A stretch of DNA of 64,000 nt from positions 1-64,000 of the forward strand of contig CP115966.1 of assembly GCA_027941995.1 (NCBI GenBank). Reading direction: 5' to 3'. The notes beneath the pieces were generated by a model that saw only the letters and a list, made by a program, of their open reading frames with translations, ran no database searches and was not told where the DNA came from. Every line of letters begins with the position of its first letter. Position 1 is the first letter of the stretch. The position numbers and the translations under genes are program-made. Source of the DNA: Erythrobacteraceae bacterium WH01K. GTDB taxonomy: Bacteria; Pseudomonadota; Alphaproteobacteria; Sphingomonadales; Sphingomonadaceae. Positions 44,782-51,987 of the stretch are shown one piece after another.

Positions 44782-45345
44782 ATGAGTTACCTTGCCATAA
44801 TCACAGATACCAACACCTTAGACAGTTATGTCATGGAGGTAGGAGACCTACCAGAAGGTTGGACTAGTGTTGAACTGCCATCTGATTTCAATCCCGAATG
44901 TCAGCATTGGGATATACAAGGTTCAGAGGTAGTATCCTGCTATGCGGACAGTGAGCAGTTATTGGCACAGAGTGTAGCTATCGAACGTCAAACTCTGTCC
45001 AGCGAATACACTACGAGCGGAGAAAACAAGTCCCTCGTCTATGCTTACAAGGCGAATGAGGTCAGGTCGTATAGGAGATTGACACAGACTGCAATTAACA
45101 CTCTTTCCGTGGAAACCCTCAAAGAAGATTACCCATTCCTATATTGGGATGCCCAAGCGCATGGTGATAGCATTGCGGACTCCTTGGCACGATTCGAGGC
45201 TGGAATAACTGCGACGATTTCTAATCTGGCTATGATTGAAGCAGCTTATCAAAAGGCAAAGCTTGATATCAGTCACGCGGAAACACTTGAAGAGAAGAGA
45301 GCGGTTGCAACACTGCCGACGGACTATCCACCCCCTTCTTGGTAA
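44782..45345 (+). CDS. Tail fibre-associated protein, possible assembly chaperone
   Basis: 187 aa. TAAGTA (44771-44776) is 5 nt before ATG 44782, which I prefer to the upstream start overlapping the fibre gene. N-terminus MSYLAIITDTNTLDSYVMEV, helical C-terminal half ending TLPTDYPPPSW. Position right after the fibre suggests a fibre chaperone or small tip protein; no diagnostic motif. Confidence 0.6.
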   Translation: MSYLAIITDTNTLDSYVMEVGDLPEGWTSVELPSDFNPECQHWDIQGSEVVSCYADSEQLLAQSVAIERQTLSSEYTTSGENKSLVYAYKANEVRSYRRLTQTAINTLSVETLKEDYPFLYWDAQAHGDSIADSLARFEAGITATISNLAMIEAAYQKAKLDISHAETLEEKRAVATLPTDYPPPSW

Positions 45346-45383
45346 ATATGGAGAAGGCGGTATATCCGCGGAGGCGGTGACGT

Positions 45384-46097
45384 ATGATAAAGGAAGCAGT
45401 AGAAGGGATTACCTCACTCGCAACCGCACTGCGAAACCGCCCCGTATCTACCATCATAGCAGCATTGATTATTGCGTTCGCGTTCATACTTTACACCAAG
45501 ATTGATTTCTTGGTCAAAGACACCAGTCCTAGTGCAGAAGTCGAGACTGCTCGATTCAATGCTAGCCGAAAAGCCGATAAGCTCATCAATCTGGAATTAG
45601 AGCGATTGCGCGTTGAAGCCAACGCTGACCGTGCCTTGGTGCGTACCTTCCATAACAACGAGAAGGATATGTCTAGAACCGTCCACTTCCGCAGCGTCAA
45701 GACGGAGTGGTACGTGACTCGTGATGGCATCATCCTGTCGCCCACCGCGTTGCAGCCCTTCCCGCTTGGACCCTTGCAGGATATCACCGAAACGATGTTT
45801 GGTTCACAAGTAACCACGCCTTCCTGCATATTGGGAGACGTTAGCGAAGTTGATATGCCCGCTGCTTACAGGCGCTATCTGGAAGCCAATGGGGTTGAGG
45901 CGTTCGCGCAATGCCCCTTGGTGAGCGAAGAAGGGGCGCCTATTGGATTTGTCGGCGTGGGCTTCGTTCGGCAGCAGACCATCACACTCAAGGAACCCTT
46001 AGAGACCATCGTGCGGCGCAGGACCAGCAAAATCGAGAATGTACTTCACAAACTGCATGACGAGACCAAAGTAAAAGCTTGGTACGATATATTCTGA
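45384..46097 (+). CDS. Membrane-anchored GAF-like phage protein
   Basis: 237 aa. One transmembrane helix (TIIAALIIAFAFILYTKI), a helical linker, then a domain with a GAF-like pattern: ALVRTFHNNEKDMSRTVHFRSVK near the start and CPLVSEEGAPIGFVGVGFV as the later strand pair. Similar membrane-plus-sensor proteins with an 'FHN' motif are found near lysis genes of various phages. TAAATA (45343-45348) overlaps the previous stop and is followed by a GCGG/CCGC stem. Ligand and role unknown. Confidence 0.58.
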   Translation: MIKEAVEGITSLATALRNRPVSTIIAALIIAFAFILYTKIDFLVKDTSPSAEVETARFNASRKADKLINLELERLRVEANADRALVRTFHNNEKDMSRTVHFRSVKTEWYVTRDGIILSPTALQPFPLGPLQDITETMFGSQVTTPSCILGDVSEVDMPAAYRRYLEANGVEAFAQCPLVSEEGAPIGFVGVGFVRQQTITLKEPLETIVRRRTSKIENVLHKLHDETKVKAWYDIF

Positions 46098-46111
46098 AAT
46101 CTGGTGAGCCG

Positions 46112-46396
46112 TCAGAGGTCGTCCATTTCTTTGGGTGCGACCTTCACCGCCTTAATAGCATCGCCTAGTTCGCGTATCCCCTTCTCGGCTGCAAGGCCGA
46201 TGATGAGCGCGGTGATGATATAGGCGAGCCAATCTGGCGTGGTACCGACCATCACGAGCCATGTAGTCGCAGCACTGGGGAACCAGTACCCCATGACGAA
46301 GAACAGGGTCAGCAGAGCAAACGTGATAGGACGGAACCACCGCATGAAAAGGGTAGCTAGGTCAGCTGCTCGCTCTGTGAAGGTTTGGAACGTCAT
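46112..46396 (-). CDS. Probable holin
   Basis: 94 aa from MTFQTFTERAADL at 46396. Two hydrophobic helices (PITFALLTLFFVMGYWF; WLVMVGTTPDWLAYIITALIIGLAA) and a charged tail (IKAVKVAPKEMDDL), the size and shape of phage holins. TAAATA on the minus strand (46406-46401) ends 4 nt before the ATG, which fixes the start and rules out the longer frame. Convergent with the GAF-like gene, 14 bp apart. Confidence 0.62.
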   Translation of the reverse strand: MTFQTFTERAADLATLFMRWFRPITFALLTLFFVMGYWFPSAATTWLVMVGTTPDWLAYIITALIIGLAAEKGIRELGDAIKAVKVAPKEMDDL

Positions 46397-46457
46397 ACCG
46401 TATTTACCGGCAGGATATGCAAAAGGGGCGACTTTCGCCGCCCCTTCTGTGTGAGCG

Positions 46458-47018
46458 TTAGGACGGATATTTGGCCATGAACGCTTCATGGTCTGACGTA
46501 TCGTAGAACTCTAGGTAAATGTCTAAGTCATCCATAGAGCGATTTACCTCCGACCACATAGAATATGGCCCCTTCAAATTAGCCGCACACCAACCGAATA
46601 TTCTGGAGATGTAGTCGGAAGCATCCTCCTGACCCCGCTTATAGAGGAGCACATAACAGCTTTCGGAAAACCCAACATACTCCTTCGCAACAGGCTTGGG
46701 TAGGTTTAGCTTCACTTCCTCCTCTGCAAAAATATGGCGGTCGGTTTCAGTTAGGTCGATAACCTCTGGCAAAGCCGACGGGGATTCCGTCCACATGCTT
46801 AACAGGGCCGCGACTTCTTCGTTGTTCTTGCATCCATGAATAGCGCGCAGGTACGCAAGGTAGCCGGGTGGGTACTCCGATAGGTCGTACTCGAAGGTCT
46901 GACCATCTAACTCAGGGTCGTCATACTCGTGCGGCAGTGTATAGCGCACCACTGGTGCGGGTAATACGGTAAGCTCGCGCTTGTGAGTCGTGGAGGTAGC
47001 GGGTAATGGGTTAGTCAT
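46458..47018 (-). CDS. Phage protein, unknown
   Basis: 186 aa from MTNPLPATSTT at 47018 (AAAGGAG upstream). Two regions: a Pro-rich N-terminus with YDLSEYPPGYLAYLRAIHGC, and a C-terminal half with WCAANLKGPYSMWSEVNRSMDDLDIYLEFYD. The N-terminal YLAYLRAIHGCKNNEEVAALL resembles a tail-chaperone or regulator helix, but I cannot name it. The leader contains a perfect 7-bp stem AGCCTGC/GCAGGCT (47069-47045 on this strand). Confidence 0.58.
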   Translation of the reverse strand: MTNPLPATSTTHKRELTVLPAPVVRYTLPHEYDDPELDGQTFEYDLSEYPPGYLAYLRAIHGCKNNEEVAALLSMWTESPSALPEVIDLTETDRHIFAEEEVKLNLPKPVAKEYVGFSESCYVLLYKRGQEDASDYISRIFGWCAANLKGPYSMWSEVNRSMDDLDIYLEFYDTSDHEAFMAKYPS

Positions 47019-47078
47019 ATTGGCTCCTTTGCCGTCATAGAAGAAGCCTGCCGCGATGAGCAGCAGGCTAGTTTTCAA

Positions 47079-47413
47079 GTGACGGGCAAGGAGTTCGGCC
47101 CGTTGAATCCCTTATAGGTCAGCTGGCCTTCTGGCGCAATATATTTCTGAAAAGGGTTGGCCCGCCCCAGAGATGGTAAGAGCGGGCCTGTAGGCGGAGA
47201 CCGACTTAACGGGCCTACGCAGGGTCGGCTACTGCTACACTGCGCTACCTGTCGCGCCGCCCAAGGCTAACCCGCCATGTGGGTTAAAAGCACATAGCGG
47301 GTCAGACTCTTTGAAAGCGTAAGCAGATACCCTCGGAGACTTGCTGCTTACGTGGACCATTATACGCAGGACCACCCAGCGTGTCATTATTCGTGTCATT
47401 TGCCCTGCGCTGC
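47079..47413 (-). other. Hairpin-rich noncoding block between the helicase and the gene at 46458
   Basis: No gene. Four well-paired stems: GGCCCGC/GCGGGCC (47159-47165 and 47182-47188), GTAGGC/GCCTAC (47190-47195 and 47213-47218), a 12-bp stem with one mismatch (47270-47281 and 47291-47302, ACCCGCCATGTG and partner) and CGTAAGCAG/CTGCTTACG (47318-47326 and 47344-47352). No TpsiC loop is present, so these are not tRNAs. In minus-strand direction it would be the spacer RNA between two phage genes. Confidence 0.55.
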
Positions 47414-47497
47414 TAGGGTTCGTGGACAAACCTTGCATACCAGCAATCTGTCGGTAAGTGCGGAGAGTGATCAATTAACTTTCGTGGAGATAATCGA

Positions 47498-47989
47498 GTG
47501 CGTGCAACCTATTTCCTCATAGCTTCCTCCATATTGTTGGCAGCCTGTGGGCAATCAACCGATTCAACGGCATCGCGAAATGGCACGGAGCAAGTTCAGA
47601 GCCAATCGGTGCCCACTGCGAGCGAGAACGATGGGAATTGGTCCTTACTTAGCGAGTATGTCGGTCAGCATCCCTTGGATAGCAGGCTCTATGACAAAAG
47701 CCCGATAGCGCCCGCGCTCAGGAACCTTCTCGACGACAAGCTGAACGTGCTGATGCAGAACAGCGAGACAGCCGCTCCCTTGCAACGCGATGGCGAAGTT
47801 TTCTTCACGTCGGGCAACAAGGATAATGAGGGGGGTAGCGACGCATTCTATCTGCTTGTCGATCCGTCAGCCAAGGCAGTCGAGGTCGGCCTTTGGGAAA
47901 ACGGAGAGTTGACCGTTTATAAGACCCCAGGTTCCGACATTCTGAAACCAACGGATATCCAGACGACAATATCGAACGCGGAGATGTAA
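47498..47989 (+). CDS. Lipoprotein passenger gene inside the IS
   Basis: 163 aa, GTG start after GTGGAGA. Signal [18 protein letters not shown] with lipobox LAAC, then a Ser/Thr/Gln-rich linker and a compact domain ([20 protein letters not shown] ... [33 protein letters not shown]). The last part resembles small periplasmic proteins of Sphingomonadales chromosomes. Higher GC than the phage. It lies between the left inverted repeat and the transposase, so it moves with the element. Confidence 0.75.
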   Translation: MRATYFLIASSILLAACGQSTDSTASRNGTEQVQSQSVPTASENDGNWSLLSEYVGQHPLDSRLYDKSPIAPALRNLLDDKLNVLMQNSETAAPLQRDGEVFFTSGNKDNEGGSDAFYLLVDPSAKAVEVGLWENGELTVYKTPGSDILKPTDIQTTISNAEM

Positions 47990-48014
47990 ACGTCGCTGTG
48001 GCCCGGCAGGGACG

Positions 48015-48064
48015 GCCAGCAATCCTTGACGCGTTACCGATCCACTGATTCAAGGCTGGCTTTT
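48015..48064 (+). terminator. Terminator between passenger gene and transposase
   Basis: GCCAG and CTGGC plus inner CCTTGA and TCAAGG form a long stem, followed by TTTT (48061-48064). It would insulate the transposase from passenger transcription. Confidence 0.6.
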
Positions 48065-48074
48065 GGAGGCGGCC

Positions 48075-48859
48075 TTGGGCGAACGGATTGACGTTACGGA
48101 TGAAGAATGGGAAGTGATCGGGCCGCTGCTGCCGTCTGAGCGTGGTCGCGTATGCCGCCCGGCGCTAGATAATCGTCCCTATTTCGAAGGCATGATTTGG
48201 ATCGCGCGGACCGGCGCGCAGTGGCGACACTTGCCGGACGAATATGGCAAGTGGAACAGCGTGTTCCGACGTTATCGACGATGGGTCACGACCGGTGTGT
48301 TCGATGCCATGCTCGAGACACTGGCCGAACTGGCGGGGCGGCATACAGCCGCCGACATGATCGACAGCACGGTGGTCCGGGCACATCATTGTGCTGTCGG
48401 TATAAAAAAGGGACTCAGAAAACCGAGGCGCTTGGCCGATCGCGAGGCGGCTTCACGACAAAGCTCCATGCCATATGCGATGCCAGAGGTCTCCCGCTAG
48501 GGTTCGTTCTGACACCTGGACAGGCGCACGATGTGCAGGGCTTTGCTCCACTGTTCCGCATGATAACCGACCGGATCGAGGCCTTCCTGGCTGATCGGGG
48601 CTACGATGCCGATGCGATCCACAAAGAGAGCGAGGCAGCCGGTGCGGAAGCGGTGATCCCGGCTAAGGTCAACCGGCGCAATCCCGCCCCGCACGACCGC
48701 ACCAAATACAAATGGGGCAACCTCATCGAGCGTTTGTTCAACAAACTCAAGAACTGGCGCAGAGTGGCAACCCGCTACGACAAAACCAAGGAGTCCTACC
48801 TCGGCTTCGTCGCGCTCGCTTCAGTCAAACTGTGGATACCCTTTGTCCACGAGGCCTAG
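48075..48859 (+). CDS. IS5-family transposase, two frames joined by -1 frameshift
   Basis: orfA runs 48075-48500 (TTG start, GGAGG upstream): VTDEEWEVIGPLLP, GMIWIARTGAQWRHLPDEYG, first catalytic Asp in MIDSTVVRAHH. orfB continues in the -1 frame: GRSRGGFTTKLHAICDARG, LADRGYDADA with the second Asp, and the C-terminal YKWGNLIERLFNKLKNWRR with the catalytic Glu. The slippery heptamer A AAA AAG at 48404-48410 is in the right register. The stop TAG (48857-48859) is supplied by the CTAG target, outside the element proper. Confidence 0.88.
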
Positions 48860-50251
48860 TTTCTCGGCCTTCCTCTTTGCATAGTTTCGGGCGTTCCGTT
48901 CTTTCTGGCTCATCGGTGCCTTGCCGATAGAAGGTCTGCCACTCTTCGAAGGTTCAGGCAGCGAGTGCTTCATTTTTTCGATGGTACATCCTTCAAACTT
49001 CTCGGCCAGCCATTCAGCAGTAGCCCTATCTGGGACTATTGCTTCTACGGGACGGTCAACAAGTGGGTCACGTAGTGAACAGCGCATCATTGCCTGATAG
49101 GCATTTTGATGATTCAAAGTTTCAGCAATTTCATTGTCGCTCATCCCAATGTTTTTTAGAAAGCCCCAAGCTGGCGTCCCTTGGTTTCTTACGCTCAAGA
49201 GAACCACATTATCGACCGTTTTCCAATTCGCTTTGTCCAGGCCATGTGAGATGCCGGGTAGTCGGTTAATTGGGCTAAAGTTTTCAGGATATCGGTCAGC
49301 TGGCACCTGCCAGATGAAAGGCTTGCCATTCAAATGGCCAACTACCGTATTCCAAACCGCATCGAACATCTCGGTGCCATCGTCTTCTTCAATTCTGTAG
49401 AACTGCTTACTGGCCTTGCGCTCGAACAAGTAGGTCAGTTTCAACCGCTCGCCATTATGGTGCTCAGTGTAGCGAAGCGTTGATGCCAATTCACCATGGG
49501 GTTGCCACGACACTTTGAACAGCCTGCTCCATACGTGATAGAGTTCTGTTTGGAAGAAGTTTGCACCAAGGAAGGTTGTGGTCTTCCATCCTTTCGCGAA
49601 ATCCTCCTTCTTGATACCAAAGAAGTTGATGGATGCGCGCTTGGTACTAGGGTCTATCAAGTCGGCATAATGTTCTGGATTGGTTACGACGAGCACATCA
49701 TCCCGCAGCACCAAATTAGCCAAGTCCTTGAACGACTCTAAGTTTTGGTCGCCATGCCTTCCGCTTGCTAGGTCTTCTAGCGCCGTCTTGTTTCTAGGCT
49801 CAACTAACGAAATTCCATCCACAAGAACGTTATCGACCTTGATATGGTCTGTGATGCCTCGATGGGTGATTGGTATCTTCAGTTCGATACTATTGAACAC
49901 TGACGGGATTTCATCACATACCAGATGCCAGAACTTCCTGTAAGCCTTAGGCAAGCGGTCCAATGCCTTGTGAGTGATGAGGAGGACTTCTCCGTGATGT
50001 GGTACCGCTGCTTGCATATGCGCTACGATGGAATCAACCACGTTCTTCCTGTTCGAAGAACTAACAATGGTTCGAATCTTGATGTTCGGGTCCATCTGCT
50101 TGATGTTTCGTACCGTCTCTCTGATTAGGTCTTTTGATGGTTGTGCGATTAGAACCTTCTCTTCAGCTCGAACGCGCTCTACGGTCCATTTTGAAATGCC
50201 GTAGGTCTTACCTGACCCCGCAGGTCCGTCTTGATATTGAAATGTGGTCAC
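48821..50251 (-). CDS. Phage P-loop/DEAD-like helicase, C-terminus altered by the IS
   Basis: 476 aa as read. GTG 50251 follows AAGAGG. Walker A DGPAGSGKTYGISKW at residues 8-20, Walker B HLVCDEIPS near 110, and later superfamily-2-like motifs (ITHKALDRLP; TTTFLGANFF). The C-terminal GRPSIGKAPMSQKERNARNY is a basic motif seen in replication-associated proteins. Probably acts in phage DNA replication. The last 11 residues (GLVDKGYPQFD) come from IS DNA; before insertion the protein ended KLAAQGK. The only replication-type gene I recognise in the prophage. Confidence 0.72.
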   Translation of the reverse strand: MTTFQYQDGPAGSGKTYGISKWTVERVRAEEKVLIAQPSKDLIRETVRNIKQMDPNIKIRTIVSSSNRKNVVDSIVAHMQAAVPHHGEVLLITHKALDRLPKAYRKFWHLVCDEIPSVFNSIELKIPITHRGITDHIKVDNVLVDGISLVEPRNKTALEDLASGRHGDQNLESFKDLANLVLRDDVLVVTNPEHYADLIDPSTKRASINFFGIKKEDFAKGWKTTTFLGANFFQTELYHVWSRLFKVSWQPHGELASTLRYTEHHNGERLKLTYLFERKASKQFYRIEEDDGTEMFDAVWNTVVGHLNGKPFIWQVPADRYPENFSPINRLPGISHGLDKANWKTVDNVVLLSVRNQGTPAWGFLKNIGMSDNEIAETLNHQNAYQAMMRCSLRDPLVDRPVEAIVPDRATAEWLAEKFEGCTIEKMKHSLPEPSKSGRPSIGKAPMSQKERNARNYAKRKAEKLGLVDKGYPQFD

Positions 50252-50396
50252 GTGTATTACCTCTTAATGAAACAAAAATCCCACCAACTGGGACCTTCAA
50301 AGTCAGCTGGTGGGATTTAAGTTTGTTTCATAAAGAGCGATACTTGGTCCCGCCGTACTACTGGCGTTGAAGGTCCAAGTAGCTTACTTCTATTTA
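50252..50396 (-). promoter_or_regulatory. Structured leader of the helicase gene, possible RNA switch
   Basis: TAAATA on the minus strand (50396-50391) starts a leader of about 140 nt. Element A: ACTTGG...CCAAGT with inner CGCC/GGCG (50382-50341). Element B: a long hairpin, arms 50331-50304 and 50290-50267, ending just before the RBS AAGAGG. The loop of B contains TTGAAGGTCC, perfectly complementary over 10 nt to GGACCTTCAA inside element A. A and the A-B loop pairing are mutually exclusive, like the pseudoknot control of some plasmid rep genes. Confidence 0.6.
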
Positions 50397-50959
50397 TCCA
50401 ATATACGACACATGGGGTCCGAAAAGCGATATTTTTCTGAAGTTTTTCATTCAACTGGCGCGCTGCTCAAAAATTCAACGAAAGTCTTTAATAAAAGATA
50501 ATGTTGAAAATACCTCTCCCAAGGAAGTGACTGAAAACCAAATCAAGGAAGTACACATCTACTCAGTGGATGGAGCGAACGAGCGACATATCCACGAGTT
50601 GATGTTACCCGCATGGCGTGAGTGAAGCGAATGCCATGTGCGCTATCATAAGGAACCGATATAGGTGGAACTGCTATCGCACTTCGCACCTACACATGCC
50701 ATCTGGATGGCTTCGTAAACTCAGCAATCCAATTGATGACATGTGACTACTTCTTGGTCTGATTGATTTCATCTGGATTGACCGAAATTAGGCATCACCA
50801 AGAAGGAATTTCTTTCCCTAATTAGGATGATGATAGGAGCAGCGCGCCTTCATCGCTCTTTCTTTCTACCAATGGTACCGCGCAGTTCTTCGCGTCATTA
50901 TTCATGTTCTCGCTTTCCTGAATACTGACGGCCTGAACCCTTAGGCAGTAGAATGGCTT
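50397..50959. other. 563-bp noncoding region with hairpins and an A/T-rich part
   Basis: No gene of convincing quality on either strand. The left third is A/T-rich (around 50455-50510). Perfect short stems include GTGGAT/ATCCAC (about 50567-50596), GCATGGC/GCCATG (about 50611-50640), AGGTG/CACCT (about 50665-50692) and GCCATC/GATGGC (about 50698-50711). Location next to the helicase suits a replication origin, but I see no iterons. Confidence 0.4.
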
Positions 50960-51193
50960 ATGACCGAATTACTTACCTACTATAACGTTCGTTGCCAATT
51001 CTGCGGTACTGACCAGCGCGTCTTAACCCAGAAGAAAGCTTGCGCTACCTGTAACAGCTACAACCTTAGAGCCGAGAAGAACGGCATTCCACTTCTCAAA
51101 CCCATCGAGCTATCTAGGATAATGACTGTTCCAGAATTGCTCCAAGACGAGGAGTACCTCGCTCACAGGGCTGCATGGAGAGCGGCCAACTAA
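50960..51193 (+). CDS. Small zinc-ribbon phage protein
   Basis: 77 aa with two CxxC pairs (CQFCGTDQRV and CATCNSYNL), a likely zinc ribbon, followed by a helical end (TVPELLQDEEYLAHRAAWRA). No RBS and no clear TAARTA motif precede it. Its stop codon TAA is part of the TAAGTA in front of the next gene. Confidence 0.6.
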   Translation: MTELLTYYNVRCQFCGTDQRVLTQKKACATCNSYNLRAEKNGIPLLKPIELSRIMTVPELLQDEEYLAHRAAWRAAN

Positions 51194-51200
51194 GTAGTGG

Positions 51201-51656
51201 GTGAACTGGAACGTACCTCCCGACTTTGACCCCTCCCCTTACGAGGGCTTCGTCTATTCTATCACGAGCAAGTCCACGGGCCGCTTCTATATCGGGAAGA
51301 AATCCTTCTGGGCACGGCGTGGCAAAGGCAAGAAGCAGGTGGTCAAGCATTCCAATTGGAAGACCTACAAATCATCCTGCAAGGAACTCAAAGAAGCTAT
51401 CGCAGCCGACCCCACGGATTGGGAATACGAAATCCTCCACTATGCGCGGGACAAGCGAAGCCTCACCTATCTAGAGGTGAAGGAGCAGATGATTCACGAG
51501 GTGCTTGAGCGCACCCTCCCCGATGGAACGCGGCTCGCATATAACGGAAACATCGCGGGGAAGTTTTACAGTGGCCGTACCTCTAGCGATTCGATTGATT
51601 CAAAGACCAAGGCGCGGTCTTTTCCCGCGAAATATCTTTACAGGTTTTCATTTTAG
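51201..51656 (+). CDS. Seg-like GIY-YIG family protein
   Basis: 151 aa, GTG start 4 nt after TAAGTA (51191-51196). The N-terminal GFVYSITSKSTGRFYIGKKSFW has the GIY-YIG layout (FVY ... YIG spacing as in phage Seg/homing enzymes), followed by KHSNWKTYKSSCKELKEAI, DWEYEILHYARDKRSLTYLEVKEQM with the Glu that would bind metal, and LAYNGNIAGKF. Free-standing phage homing-endonuclease-like protein. Confidence 0.75.
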   Translation: MNWNVPPDFDPSPYEGFVYSITSKSTGRFYIGKKSFWARRGKGKKQVVKHSNWKTYKSSCKELKEAIAADPTDWEYEILHYARDKRSLTYLEVKEQMIHEVLERTLPDGTRLAYNGNIAGKFYSGRTSSDSIDSKTKARSFPAKYLYRFSF

Positions 51657-51987
51657 GGGTTGCGACCCCGAGAACCCTACGATTCTCTAGGCGGCCCTGG
51701 CGCCATCCCCCGCTCCATCCCCAACTATAGGCACGAATGGCGTATAGGTGCTTGCGACTCAAGCAGTCCTGATTCAGTATCTAGGAGTTCGCAGCACTTG
51801 GGAGGCCCGTCCGACTTCCCAAACAGTGTGGAGCGGGAAGCTTTTAGGACTGGCAGGGGAGCTGTCTTGGCCGACACCCCTAAACCAACTTCCCGCTCCA
51901 GCGAACACATTAAGCTTTTGGGAATCTCTCGGTCAACAATCATGTGGTTCGGCTCAACGCAAAGAGCTTCTAGCTAAGGATACAGTC
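51657..51987 (+). other. Hairpin-rich noncoding block, possible structured RNA
   Basis: At least six stems in 330 bases: GGGGT/ACCCC with a TGCG loop (51656-51669), GAGAA/TTCTC (51670-51687), TGCTTG/CAAGCA (51749-51765), TTGGGA/TCCCAA (51798-51822), and a nested 70-nt structure: GGAGCGGGAAG/CTTCCCGCTCC (51830-51899), TTTAGG/CCTAAA (51843-51884), TGTC/GACA (51863-51876). A frame through it (from 51748) looks like noise. Could be an independent ncRNA or the leader of the lipoprotein gene. Confidence 0.5.

Larger units (their letters stand above)
47416..48856 (+). mobile_element. IS5-family insertion sequence (IS427-like) with passenger gene
   Basis: Ends: GGGTTCGTGGACAAA at 47416 and, reading inward from the right, GGCCTCGTGGACAAA at 48856, 13 of 15 identical. 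Both are flanked by the CTAG target (TA duplicated, 47414-47415 and 48857-48858). Length 1441 bp, longer than a simple IS427 element because a lipoprotein gene lies left of the transposase. Proof of the boundaries: removing the element restores a helicase C-terminus that ends five residues later (AEKL then AAQGK and stop). Confidence 0.85.

Noticed and set aside
47079-47413. Possible phage tRNA cluster because of several cloverleaf-like stems
   Set aside because: No GGTTCRA-type T loop, no D-loop pattern and no CCA-end pairing of 7 bp in the right places.
51201-51987. Group I intron, because a GIY-YIG gene borders a structured block
   Set aside because: I could not find the conserved P/Q/R/S core segments, and no flanking gene is interrupted in a way that splicing would repair.
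51748-51987. N-terminal extension of the lipoprotein at 51988
   Set aside because: The extension is encoded by the hairpin-rich block and places the lipoprotein signal internally; TTG 51988 with AAGGA gives a proper signal peptide.
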